DNA of 64,000 nucleotides, from assembly GCA_947359465.1 (NCBI GenBank), contig OX375872.1, forward strand, positions 83,508,931 through 83,572,930. The letters run 5' to 3'. Below the pieces are notes generated by a model that did no database searches, was not told the DNA's origin, and saw only the letters and a list, made by a program, of their open reading frames with translations. The DNA comes from Metellina segmentata (lineage: Eukaryota; Arthropoda; Arachnida; Araneae; Tetragnathidae). Of this stretch, positions 1 to 13,200 are shown in pieces. A program made the position numbers and the translations under genes. Numbering within the stretch: position 1 is the first letter of the stretch; each line of letters starts with the position of its first letter.

Positions 1-106
1 TAGACGTTCGGTGAACACATAGAAGCCATATTCTCCTCCTCCCTCAATGGCACATATTTGCGTGTGAACGGGTTTCACGAAGTGATCCCTTCTTTTGCCA
101 AGGGTT

Positions 107-270
107 TTAATGCCTCTGGTAAACATAGAAGTCGCGATCCCAGGATATGCCCAAGCAATCTTCCTGTTCTTTCTCCACTCCATCCTTTCTTTTCACAATT
201 GCTTGGTATTATCTGTCTTGTGCTTGGCACAGCTTGGCTAAATATGGCCCATGCGCTATAAAACCCAAAG
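107..270 (+). repeat. SINE family 2 copy (partial)
   Basis: It shares the block from acaattgcttggtatt to tatggcccatgcgctataaa with copies near 9957-10165 and 37540-37690. The copy at 9957 keeps a tRNA-like B box (GGTTCGATTCC). No host coding function is evident. Confidence 0.55.
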
Positions 271-435
271 CCAACACCCTCCCGATAATTTTATAGATGG
301 GTCTACTCACTGGAAAGGGGTGAGAGATGAATATTAAAATATTAGCAATGAGTAACCAAATCAGCTATTTCAGCACCCTACCATCGAGCACCAATATTAG
401 TATGGTTGGAGCCTCCACTAACAAAAAGGTAGGTA

Positions 436-695
436 TTTAATTAGCGTTGCAGTGCAACAGCACAACGGACTACTGGCGACGCTCCGGGATCAAACCCGAA
501 GGCAAAGATCCAAGGACAACACCACATAATTTTGAGCCACGGTCAGATGACCGGGTCACACCTGAGCTGGCACCCCACTCTCAAAACTTCAACCACACAC
601 GCCAGCATGGGGACATTTGAGGCCACGACAGATTTAACGTGCACCAGCCCTATTTGTACACGACGGTCTTTCGTTGGATTCGAACTCGTCGATTT
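436..695 (-). repeat. SINE family 1 copy (body, head truncated)
   Basis: Reverse-strand copy of the dispersed repeat whose body reads CGTTGGCGTGGTGTGGAAG, TCATCTGACCGTGGTTC and ends near GTTGTGTTGCTCCAGTACG. The tRNA-like head is mostly missing at the 695 end. Confidence 0.7.
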
Positions 696-1405
696 AATAT
701 AGGTCTCAGTCCACCGTAATAAAACTGAGCCTTTATTATTTTAAGTGATTATGCGCGTTTCTTTGAAACGACCAGAAGAGACTCCGATGTCCATCTTTGT
801 AAAAAATTGAACATTTTAATGGAAGTTATCTTCTTGTGTTCTACTTAATCTTTTCAAACTTCTTACCTGCCCAGAAATTTATCTAGCGTTTACTGCTGGG
901 ATTTGTCGATCTGCCACAACAGATAATTATTCGGGGGCATTGTTTATGCTGCTGTCATGAGGTCTAGACCGGGACGGGGGAAAGACTAAGGTATTGATGA
1001 TTTTGCGTATGATCTCTTCGAAAGTCCACTGCTTCAGTGTTAGGTTTAGCCATTCGGGGGTGAGTGTTGGAGTAGTGAAATCTGGTGGCGAGTGATCTTT
1101 ACACGACATTTGAGTATAAGTGTTATATGTCTTCAACACCTTGCCCATCTCATGGTATTTCCATGAACCGTTGAGTCAGTATTTTCTTGTTAATTAGATC
1201 AGCTTTCATCTCCAAAATTGCCACTATCCTATTAAGAGCGGTGGATGCTGTGGGGTTATTTTGATGAAATCTAAAACCATTCCGACACCAGCCGGAAAGT
1301 TTTTGAAGCCAAACTAACTCTGTGGGTATAATAATTGCAGAATAAAACTACTTTCATTAGCCAACATCAGATGAGTTGGTGCGTTTCAATTCTGATGCAG
1401 TTTAA

Positions 1406-2162
1406 CCGTCGAAGAGGTTTCGACGAGACATCTCGTTCATCAAGATTTGACCAATTTTGCTAATGACGAGAGGTTTTGTCAATCAAAAATTTGACCATTA
1501 ATGCTAATGATGAGATATCTCATAATTAAGATACAGTAGAACCTCATTATAACGTACCCTATTATAACGGACAATGAGCGAAGTGAAAGACCATTTAAAT
1601 TTTGTTATTCATAAATTTGTTGTTTGTTATGTTGAACAATTGCAAATGAAAATGTGTTGGCATATTATGAACATTTACGTTACCTCCGTCAGTTATTAAC
1701 TGAAGAAATAGTCAGCAAACAAACCTAACAGAAAATAAATTACTTTTTCAAACCAATGAATGTAAGCAATCAACAGCCAACAGCAATCATATGCAATCAA
1801 CAACCTTCTTGTTCTAAAGATAAATACAGTGTATACGTACACATCTTTTCCAATTCAACCTATATTGAAGGTTGTTTTTTTATTTGAAATGCTTTTTATA
1901 GTTAACTACTGTAATTTCATTGATGTAAACCCTCTTGCATTACACCCTATAAGAATTATTTGTTATAAACCGTATTTTGATTAAAACGGACAACCTTCAG
2001 CCCCTATTAGTCCGTTATAATTAGATTCTACTGTATTACCATTTTTTGTGATGACGAGATCAAGGTCTGGTCAGTTTTTTTTACGAGATATCTCGTCCAT
2101 CAAGATATCTGGTCAGTTCTGCTAATGACAAGATATACCATCGAGACAACCACCAGTAGAGT
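1406..2162. mobile_element. TTAA-flanked MITE with GACGAGATATCTCGTC subrepeats, split by a nested element
   Basis: TTAA at 1402-1405 and 2163-2166 flank a unit built of repeats of GACGAGATATCTCGTC and CTGGTCAGTTCTGCTAATGA. Other copies are at 4671-5086, 12714-12886 and 61961-62165. TTAA duplication suggests piggyBac- or Kolobok-type mobilisation. It carries no coding capacity and is interrupted at 1534-2033 by a Tigger-like MITE. Confidence 0.68.
1534..2033. mobile_element. Tigger/pogo-like MITE, 500 bp
   Basis: It begins CAGTAGAACCTCATTATAAC and ends with the inverse, TTATAATTAGATTCTACTG. TA dinucleotides at 1532-1533 and 2034-2035 are the duplicated target. These termini match the pogo/Tigger class of TIR. 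There is no transposase; it would have moved in trans. Confidence 0.8.
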
Positions 2163-2169
2163 TTAATGG

Positions 2170-3083
2170 ATATATAGAGCATTAAGTATGTTCCTAGGGA
2201 TAGTGCTTTTGGCAATAATAATGTGATACATAGTTTGTTACCATTCCATGCCTCTATAAGTGCCTACAGAAGTGTGTTGAACGGAAATTTAAGGAATTTA
2301 TTAATGTGACACTCTACTAAAAGGTTGAAGACCCCCTGCTCTAAGACAGTATACTGGTGTTTCCTTTGACCCACGAGACAGTGATTAGTTTGTGTTGTCA
2401 AAATTACTGCATTGACAAACATTCTGATATATCTAACTTGAGATTATCATACATGACGATTCCCCAGGTCATTCTATTATTCTTATCTCGTTCACTAAAA
2501 CGATACCAGATGATTTCAGGTTTCCTAAAGATTTTTGTTTATTTCATGACATATAAGGTTGCTTTAAAATGGACATTCTTCCAAGTATAAAACTTTATTT
2601 TAGAGCTCCTTTTCACTAAAATATTCCTGTTGACATAATTTCCACAAATAAGAATTAACTGCTCCTGTTGGTGTTAAGGTAGATCACACTGAATGAACTC
2701 TTGTTGCAGTTCTGGGATTGTCACTCCACTCCGTATTTGTATGTGCTACTAAAAAGATTCATTTGTGAACGAAATATTTCAAAATATCTAAATCGACAAT
2801 GCAGTCGGGACCTCCACATAGTAGGCACGTCAGCAGTACTATAGTACCAGGGACCCGGAATTATGGAAAGTTTCTATAAAGCAGCAAGAAGTTTTTTATC
2901 TGAGTTTAAAATGTTATAATGCCCTTGTATTAGAAAATCTGTAAAGGGGAAAAATTGTAACACATTGGTGTGCGTTACATATTGAGTACTTCGATACAGA
3001 TTTTCAGCCTTTGAGGTCATATTACCTCATAAATCTATCTTCTATTTGTCTCATGTTTTTTTTTTTTTTTCGTGGACCGTTTT
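2170..3083. other. AT-rich spacer, nothing recognised
   Basis: Short stop-rich ORFs only, and a poly-T run at 3057-3070. No repeat family or coding exon recognised. Confidence 0.4.
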
Positions 3084-3478
3084 GTATAAAGACACATTTT
3101 AATTTTTATTTATGCGTACAAAAAGCATTCGAATGACCTCTTGAATTTGATAAAATATGTAATTATTGTTTTTATAATTTTTCCTATCTTATAATAGCAA
3201 TAGTAAAATATAATTGTGGATTCTCATAAATGTTCCTACCTAAATCAACGCTTATCTCTTCATTAGAAAATGACACTCCTATGTATAAAGACACATTTTA
3301 ATTTTTATTTATGCGTACAAAAAACATACGAATGACCTCTTGAATTTGATAAAATATGTAATTATTGTTTTTATAATTTTTCCTATGTTATAATAGCAAT
3401 AGTAAAATATAATTGTGGATTCTCGTAAATGTTCCTACCTAAATCAACGCTTATCTCTTCATTAGAAAATGACACTCC
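3084..3478. repeat. 199-bp tandem duplication, two units
   Basis: Unit 1 is 3084-3282 and unit 2 is 3283-3478, each starting gtataaagacacatttt and ending near gacactcc. They differ at only a few positions, so the duplication is recent. Confidence 0.9.
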
Positions 3479-4144
3479 ATTATTTAAACAGCAAATATTA
3501 TTGATTCAAAGAAGGCATTGATACACGTGAACATTGTATTATAAATAAAATGTAATATTTTCTCCGGACAAATCTTTTATCGTTTTTGTTTATCGTAACT
3601 CACTCGTAAACCTAAATTTAAAAGTACATCTTTTTCGTAGTACTTAATCTATAAGCAGCGTAACGCGATAAATGGGTGAGCAATAATTATTCCGAAATAT
3701 GAGAACAAATTTTGAAAGAATTTGTAGTATTAAATTCGATTTGGAGGTTTTGAAGAATTCTTGAATTTGAAGGAAATCTTGAATTATAATAATTTCTTAG
3801 TATGGAAAATTACGCGAGTAGAAAACAAGTAAACATAATTAAATACAAAAATTTTAGTTATTAGATTTGGTAACTATTCAATAATGTAAAAAGGTTTTTT
3901 TTCCTAGAGACCACCCCCTCTCCGTGTATCCTTAATTGCATCCAGTGAAAATATGTATCTTCTTAAACAATTAGGAACATGAGTGCAACACTGAATTTCA
4001 AAATGTCAATACTTTTTCTTCGACATCAGAATCGCGAACCATTTTTATTACGTGGTTCACAGTTAAAATTTTTCGAGTTATATTATTCCATGAAAAGTTA
4101 TGTTACATAAATCTTTATTCTGACATATCTTGCAGGTTTTGTGA

Positions 4145-4256
4145 ATGGTGAACAAGATGAATTTTATATTTCTTCCAAATGAAAAGAGGTTAAGTGTGTC
4201 ATTACTGCTTATCCTGTTACAGAGCTTCAACTTATTCCGTCAAATCTCAACAGAAG
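4145..4256 (+). CDS. FGFRL1: FGFRL1-like coding exon 1: start and signal peptide
   Basis: An acceptor (ttgcag) ends at 4135, so a 5' non-coding exon must lie upstream; I cannot place it. ATG at 4145 is preceded in frame by TGA (4142-4144); a second in-frame ATG lies at 4157. The exon encodes a hydrophobic core (SLLLILLQSF), typical of a signal peptide. The donor is GAAG|gttagc, phase 1, a weaker donor than gtaagt. Confidence 0.8.
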
Positions 4257-7200
4257 GTTAGCTTTTTAATTATATTATACTTGCATCTGAGAATTAATTT
4301 CCTTCAAGAATTTAGTTGACTAGGTTGAAAATTACCCGAAAGTCGGTGTCATTTCCCTTATGTGTAATTGTCATTTCCCAATTTTGGATCCTTTTGCGGC
4401 TATTCCAAAGAGGAAATAGCAGACGGTTAACAGTTGAGTCAGAAAAGAATTATCACTGCCCTAAGTTATCTTGTAGTCAGACGTAAGTGCACAGAACTGT
4501 TAAAGTTATATATTCCCTGTTCTATGATGATGTTTGTGTGTTATGAGTGGAATAAGTATTTTTCTGGGGTTGTGCTATGTATTAATAACAAATATTTTTG
4601 TATGCTCGATCTAGCAACATATCAATACAGTTTAACAACTAATTTAATGTCAACATTCTTTTCGCTTGAAACCTTCAAGTGGTTTTGACGAGATATCTCG
4701 TCCATCAAAATCTAGCCAATTTTGCTAATGACGAGATGTCCATCAAGATTTGATTAATTTTGCAAATGACGAGATATCTAGTACATCAAGGTCTGACCAA
4801 TTTTGTTTTTTGATGAGCTATATCATGCCCATCACTATCTGATTAATTTTGCTAATAAAGCGATGCATCGTCATTATAAAAAAAAACGGCAATATCTTGA
4901 TACACGAGACATTTAAATTGCCGATTTCTTATGATGACGAGATATCTCGTGTATCAAGATATAAATGCTTTTTTATGGTGATGAGGTTAAGATTTGGTTA
5001 GTTTCCTTCCAATGACGAGAGTCCATCAATATCTGGTTAGTTTTGCTAATGATGAGTTACCTCGTCGAGACAACCATCAAAACAACTCAACGCAAAGGTC
5101 GACAAACAAAGGAGAATCTAAGACAAATTGATAGTAACGAATGCAGAATCTTCACAACAACTAATAAAGATAAGAAAAATGTTTAGCAACACTATTCTAG
5201 AACCAGCGTACTTAAACTCACGTTTCTTGTGACTTGGCTCTATCCTTATGATGGTGGATGTGTTGCATCGAAATGCCCATTGAAGTCTTTACTAAGTTCT
5301 GAATATGTATTAGTTATTGTTTCGAAGGTTTTTACGCTTTTACTACAGCTCAAACACTACGATCAGTTTAAACTATTTTACTCACACCACATAAAGTTTT
5401 TAATAATTACAAATAAACGAGTCATATTATGAAATTAATTGCTTCTGAACACATTTCTACGTCAATGTAACGAACTTAGAAATGTTAAATTTTTACTCTC
5501 AATCTCACTTTTCCTTCCAACAACGTTTTTCTATAAACAAAAGTATAGTTTTAAAATTATAATAATTACATAACTAGTATTGTAGCAAACTGAATTATTG
5601 ACTAGTTATCAATTGTGTCATGGGACTCTCGGCATCCCTTTTTCCTTGTGAAAAAATAATATAAGTTCTGTAGGTTCCTTTTCGGCCCCGCGACTGCGCT
5701 GAGGCTGTCTAGTAATTACTTTTCTCCTTAATATGCACAGATTATAAATAAATTGTAGTTAATATTAACTAGAAGATGCTTACTCTTCTCACCACTTATT
5801 ATAGTACATATTTTGTACCATTAAATATAAGAATTTAAACTACTTCACCTCTCTTTGTTACATATACGTTGAATGGATTTTGTTAACCCAAACCAATCAA
5901 CAAACCATGATGTTCAGTTCTAATTTCAACATTCATTTTAGTTCGTTGACTTAATTAGCATCAAAAATATTCGTTTCACATTTTCAAAATCGTATCTATT
6001 TTTATAGCCTTCATATCTAATTCCTATAACCGTGTAAACCATTCTTCAGTTATTCGATTTAATTTTTTTTTATGATAATTAAATAATTCCCACAGGTGGT
6101 CCCAGAAAATCAACTATGGGAGAAGATAAACAGATTACATTTGCTCATGTAAATCAGCCATTGGAACTACGATGCCCCATAGAAAGATCAGATACTCCAA
6201 CATTCGTGGAATGGCAAAGAGGGAATAAATCTTTATACATGGAGCCTGGTTATACAATAACGAACAAAGGCACTCTTAAAATAAAGTCAGTGACTCCCCA
6301 AATGGCCGGTACATACACGTGTGAAGGAGTCAACGGATATGGTGCCGTGCCGATAAATATTACAGTCATAGTGGACAGTAAGTACAAATATTTTCCCGTA
6401 AATATGGAAAAACACAACAATTTTTTTTTTCAATTCGAATACGTAAAATTTCTTTCTTGATAATTAATTCATTTTTCTAATACTTTATACAGATCCTGAA
6501 ATTGAAAATGTAAACTTCACTGCAGTTAATCAAAATTCGGTGAACAGAGTAAATGTCTGTAAGTATTAGCTTTTTATATTTTCATATCCATATCGTTCAT
6601 ATTCATCACACAGGGACGTTGTCGATCAGTTTGAAGAGTAGCTGATTAACAGCCAGGGGTTACGAGTTCAAAATTCGATCCATTCAAAGACCGGTGTGTA
6701 CGGGGGGTTGGTGCGCATTAAATCTCTTGGCCTCAAATGTCCTCACGTTGGCGTGGTGTGGAAGTTTGTAGAGTGGGTTGCCAATTCAAGTAATGACCTC
6801 GTCATTTGACAGTGGTACAAAATGACGAGGTTTTGTCCTCGGTTCATTCCTATTGGGATTGATCCCGAACCGTCACCAATAGCCTGTTGTATTGCTCCAG
6901 CACGAGGTTAATTCAACAAATTCATCTATTTATCGTACTGTACCTTGAATCCAGAATCCCAACCGTTGGTTTCCAATTTTTGAAAGTACGCATCAATAAT
7001 CAAAATTAAAGTAATGAAATATAAATTAATGGAACTGCAGAGGGAAAACGAACCAGGCCTCATTATTTGTGAATCATTCATAGTAGAGCAAAATCGAAAG
7101 CATGATTTGATGGAAATAACAGCTATAAGTTCACATACATAAGGTGGCCGTCTTCATATCTAATTAAGAGAAAATTTCAAATCTCCAACCAATTCTGAGG

Positions 7201-10200
7201 CACAATTTGGAATTTATCTTTAAAATTAATCTAATGTCAAGTTCCGAGACGTTTGGTCAAATCGTTTCTGGAAGCGTATCAAGTTCTGAGCGCTATGTAA
7301 ATGCTTACTTATTTGCAAGAGGAACGCATCTCTATATCGACCGAGCTTAGAAATGTAGATATTTAAACACCCAAAACCTTGAATGTTTTATTTTTCACAG
7401 CAATTAACTTTAACGATACGACGAAGAATCTTCCTTTTTTATTTACGGTCCAAAATCTGGAATTCTTATGTAACCAAGTTTCATAAATGATGATAAACAT
7501 TATCAGTATTTAGTCTACAAATAAATTAATCGACTGTGGAGATATTGATTTTTACTCACAGGGGAAGAAATTTTAACCCTTGAACCAAGGAAGAGCGTTT
7601 CCACAAAAAAATTATTTATTCACAAATTAAATGTCTAAATAATGTCTTTTCATTTTTATGTTTTAAAGAATTCTTAGCTCTTATTTTCGTATAGAATCAG
7701 CTTTTTAACTTGGTTTCAAATTTCTTAAACAGTGGGTTTTAGGATTACTTTCGGTTAGTTGTAGGTATATATATATAGTATGGTATTTTAATTAACATCG
7801 AACTGGAACAACACAACGGGCTATAGGCGACGGTTTGGGGTCAAACCTAAGGAAAAGATCGGAGGACAACACCATGTAATTTCGAACCTCCCGGTGGGTT
7901 TTAGGAATACAAACCGATTCTCTTTTTGATATTTTGCTCTATTTCCGTTTCAAATTTTACTGTAACTAGCAATTTTAAGTAATAAATCAAATTACAAAAA
8001 GCAACGCATTAATTGTTTGATATTTGTATCTATCCAATAATAGAAATTATTCTAAGCATATCCTATTGTTTATATCGACTCAACCAAAGATCGTCGTGTG
8101 CATGTAGTATGTCTGGTGCGCGTTAAATCGGTCATTGCCTCAAATGCCTTCACATTAGCGTATTTTGAAAGTTTGGAGAGTGGGATGCCAGCTCAGAGGC
8201 TAACCTCGTCATCTGACCGTGATCAAAAATTACGAAGTTTTGTCCTTTCTCGCATCCCTGCCTTCGGGATCGATCGCGGGCCGTTACATATAGCTGTGTT
8301 GCTATATTGTTATGCCGACATATTGTTTAAAATAATGTTTTTTATTGTGATATCTATCCAATCCTATGTGATATCTATCTATATATCTATCCAACAATTC
8401 ATAATAGAAAGTTATAAGTGAAATTTGATCACTGTTGATTTAAATGTTGTGCGTAGCTTACGAACTATGATAAAATAATTGATATTATATATACGCCATA
8501 AAAAATACAATACATACACTTTCGTGCACTAAACTGTACATACGTATTTTCTCAATATATGAGATAGTTATTAGTTGATATTGCTAAACCTTTTATATTT
8601 AACATAGGATCAAATGCTTACTTTAAAGTGTATAAATCGTTTTTTTTTCCCTCTTGAATGCTTAAAATCTGTTTTCACAGTTCCTCCAAGTATTAAGAAA
8701 CGTTCATCGACTAACTTCGTGGACGAAGTTGGTGGAGAAGCAACGTTCCATTGTGTTGCATCAGGACAGCCGAAGCCACACATATTTTGGTTCAAAAATG
8801 GCCATCTCATCGAAGATACACAAGTGCTATCATCTAAAGGAAAGGTTCATTCTACTCTGAAGCTAAAAAAACTCGAGAAAGAGGATGCAGGGATTTATAA
8901 ATGCATTGCAAGAAATAAAATGGGTGAAGATTTCATTGACTATAGCTTACTGGTCACAGGTAAGCACAGGTTACGTATATACAGGGTGTTTGAAAACTTC
9001 CTGTAGTTTTAAACTTTTAGAGGACGTAGGGGCACAAAATTGAACCGTATTCGCATGGCAAGTATGTCAGCAAGCGTCACCTGGTTATGCTGGACGGTGT
9101 ACTAAGGTACAAAAATAGCTTACAAACAGCAAGTATTTAAACGCCTTTATTAGCCCGAATTTTTCAATTTTGACAGAAGTTATACACAAAATTTCATAGA
9201 TGATCAAAGTTGCTACCACCAACACTAAAGCCCGTTTACCAGCTTCAATGGAAAGTCGTACAGGTTCAAACATTCCTGGACGCTTGTAGCACTCTGATGG
9301 TGATTTCAACTTCGAAGTCAACTAGGCAGAGGGAGCACGGTGCCTTTGAAATATCCCCAAAGGAAGAAATCAATGCGTGATTAAATCGGGTGATCATGAT
9401 GACCAAGGGGAGCCTTCGTGGTACTCTATATGAGTAGTTCTTCAGCTTCCATTGACATATTCATGCGTTAGAAGCGTGTCAGACATCTCGGAATTCATAT
9501 AGGGCTCCATCAAATTTCAAATGACAGTTTTGAAAAATACTATTCGCAAACTCACCAAAAATCTCTCTCTAGCTCCTACGTGTAACATTTGCTGACATAC
9601 ATTCTTCAACTAAAAATTTTTATTTTGGTACTCCTTTACATCCACTGAAGTTAGACCAGCGAATTTTGAATCCCCCTGTATAAGTTTGCTATTTATTGAT
9701 TGTATGAAAGATCTGAAGTACTTTGTCTAATTAAAATTTATTCCACAGATGTACCGAAACCTCCTCGAATAGTTTCAGTAGAACCGAATGAAGCTGTTAT
9801 CAAAGAGGGAGAACCCGCCATTTTTTGGTGTGTAGTCAACAGCAAACCTGAATTGAAGCTGCATATAAAGGTACTATATTTTGGATAAGCAATAACTATT
9901 TAATATTTAACGTAATAATTAATGAGAAATATATATTGAATGTTTCTAAAGCATTCTTGGGGCCGTCTTGCCTCAGTGGATTTGCCCACAGTATGTCCCT
10001 AGCAGCGTGCCATTTGTAGGCGGCAGCGGTTCGATTCCTATCAGTTTCGCTTCCTTCCTGAGTGTATTTCTCACTTGTGACAGTAAAAATTACCTTGTGG
10101 GTGTATGTCCATTACTTGACATTGCCTGTCTTGTGTCTGGCGCAGCATGGCCAAACCTACCAACTTAAACCATCTTGAACCTCCCTTGTGAATTTTATAA

Positions 10201-13200
10201 CTCAATCTTCACTTGGTAAACATTAGACTGTTCACACGACTGGCCAACTACGTGTAACTCAGAGCACCGAAAAGTTCAATAACATATGCGGTGTTACATA
10301 TTAGTGTGAATTTGCAAATCCAAAAAACTGGACAGTTTAGAAATATGTAAAAAAAAATTGGTGCTTTTCAAATAAATATTTTAGAGAAGCACATTTTTTT
10401 TTTTTTTTGCTCTTCTTACACAAAAATACGTCTTAATTTTCAGAGGCCGCTGTAGAGTAACGGATTATCAACCGGAAGATTTCGAGTTCAACTCCAAACA
10501 AAGACCGTCGTATACATGAGGGCTGGTGCACGTTACATCTGTCGTAGATTCAAATGCCCACCCGTCGGCGTGGTTTGGAGAGTGGGGTGACAGCTCAGAT
10601 GTGGCTTCGCCATCTGAGCGTAGTTCAAAATTAGGTGATGGTGTTCACATATCTATCCCTTCAGGATTGATCCTGGACTCTCACCAATAGCCCGTTATGT
10701 CGCTCCAGTTCGACGTTAATTAAATACCTACCCATCTAATATTTTTAACATCATATTATATTAGATCAATTAATCTAAATGGAATGTTAAATTTGGTGAC
10801 TTTGGTTGGTCATATAGGTAGTTGAATCCACGTTGCACTGGGGTCATTGTAGCCGTGTTCGAAGAGTAGCGAATTTACAACCGGATTGTTGCGAGTTCGA
10901 AGCCTGATCCAACTAATGACCGTCGTATAAGTGGGGCTGGGGAACGTTAAATCCACCAAGGTCCCAAATGTTCTCAAGTTGGCGTGGTGTATAGGTATGG
11001 AGAGTGGAATTCCAGCTCAAGTGTTGACCTCGTCATCTAAGACAGTTCAGAATTACGAGGTGTTCTTGTATCTTTTCCATCGGAATTGATAGTGGATCGA
11101 CGCCAATAGCCTGCAGTGTTGCACTAGTACGACATTAATTCAACAACCTACTTACCACGGTACAATGCAGCAACACAATGGGCTTTTGGCGATTGCCTGC
11201 ACTCAACAACGAAGGAACACATTCGAGGACAACACCTCGTAATTTTGAACCATGGTCTGATAACGTGGCAAACACCTGAGCTAGCGTCCCATACTCCAAA
11301 CTTCCACACCATGCCAACGTGATGACATTTGAGGCCACCATTAGATTTTACGTTCACCAGTCCGCACGAACACGACGGTCGTTCGTTTGATTGAGTTTCG
11401 AACTCGCACCCTTTTGGTAGTGCCTCTTTCCAACCGTGATACTCTCAACAGAAAAAGAAGGAAATACAATTGAAGTGTGATATGGCCCCATCCAAAAAGA
11501 ATTTTAATATCACATACTTGCAGTCGTTCATAAGCGCCAATGTTACAAGACTGGATACCATATGCATATATCAGCTGACTATTTCGGTAGGTAGTTTGAA
11601 TGAACGTGGCACTTGAGCGACACAATGGGCTATTGGTGACGATAAGGAATCATTCTCTAATGAAAGGATCCAAGAACAAACCTCGTAATTCTTAACCACT
11701 GTCAGATGAAGCAATAAACACCTGAGCTGGCATCCCACTCCAAACTTCCACGCCATGCCAATGTGAGGATATTTGATGTCATAATAGATTTAACATCACG
11801 ACTATCCTTGGTTGAATCTAGTTTCGATCATTCAACCCACCTGTTGCTAATCCGCTACTCTTCCAGCCGGGCTACCGGGCCCTTAAATACACCCAGGGAG
11901 GAATCGAAACTACACCGCCTACCACTCTCGGGTTACTCTCGCAGTGGGCATACGCCCCGGGAGCAGAAAGTGCTTAAAACTGCGACTTACGACGCAGAAC
12001 AAATAAAGTTTTTGCAGAACAATTTTTCCTTAATTTTATCAAAATGTTGTCCGATTTTTTTTAAATCATAAGTTACGATGTTCTGCAGTGCAAAGCGCGC
12101 TCCTTGCCACACCTTTTTTTTCTAATCTAGCTACGGAACAACATCTCTACACCGCCCCAAATTGCCACAAACACTTTATAAGTAATACATATTCTATGTC
12201 AATGACAAAATATTTAACTTCAAAAGTTATCGACAGAATTGCAAATTCTGAAAGTATTCCTTGGTTTTAAATAAAGTAAGTTAATTAATTTTGATGTATT
12301 TTATTATAAATATGGTTTTTGATTTTACTGTAGTTTTCAAAATTTGGACAAAATGCCTGCAGAACAATTGCAATTGCTTGAAATTGTGTTGCAAAACACT
12401 GAATACAATTCTGCACCTGGGGCATACGCAATGAGCTACGACGGCCCCTGAAGTACTCAATTGCGCGCGGAACCTCGTAGGTGCCGAAGTTTAGTTGACT
12501 GTTTCCTGGTTTCGTCAGGACTACTCATAAATGCGGGTTCTCTTCCCCCGAGCCTCCAGGAAAGCACGTCCCCTTCACACTTCTAGGAATGCGATGCTTG
12601 CAGTACCTCCCATGTTGCCCCGTGGAAGCACAGACTGCCGAGTTACCGCCAATTAGCATTAATTATGCTTGAACGATCATGCGACCCATAAGCTAACATT
12701 GGAAAAAAATTAACTCTCCGAGTGGTTGTCTCGACGAGGTACCTTATCATTAGCAAAACGTACCACATTCTGATCTCGTTATCATAAGAAAAATTCACCA
12801 TATCCTGATGACAAGGTATCTTGTCATTAGCAAAATTGGTCAGATTTTGATAGATGATAAATATCTCGTCAGAATCACTTGGAGGGTTAAATGTTAATGA
12901 ACAGAGAAATGCGAAGTGAGTGGAATAACGTTTTTATTTCTATTTTCCAGTGGTTGAAAAAGCTGAACAAGGAAGAAGTTGGAAGCTCTGAAAACGAGAA
13001 AGACAGTCCCTTATTTCGAGCTGGAACAACTATGTACCGTCCTCTCAAAATTAGTGACGATCCTGGCACAGACAGCGGCATTTATAAGTCCAAACTGCTC
13101 ATTAGAAACCCTTTGGAGGAAGATTCAGGGACATATGTATGTCTGGCTCTCAACGACAAAGGTTTCAACTTCAAAAACGTGACTTTAACTGTAATAAAGA

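Noticed and set aside
1510..2150. CRISPR-like spaced repeats around GAGATATCTC
   Set aside because: Units are variable in length and spacing, palindromic and bounded by TTAA; this is a MITE in a eukaryotic genome.
11135..12071. Several ORFs of 60-100 codons around 11-12 kb
   Set aside because: They are SINE bodies read in various frames; related copies share the same peptides.
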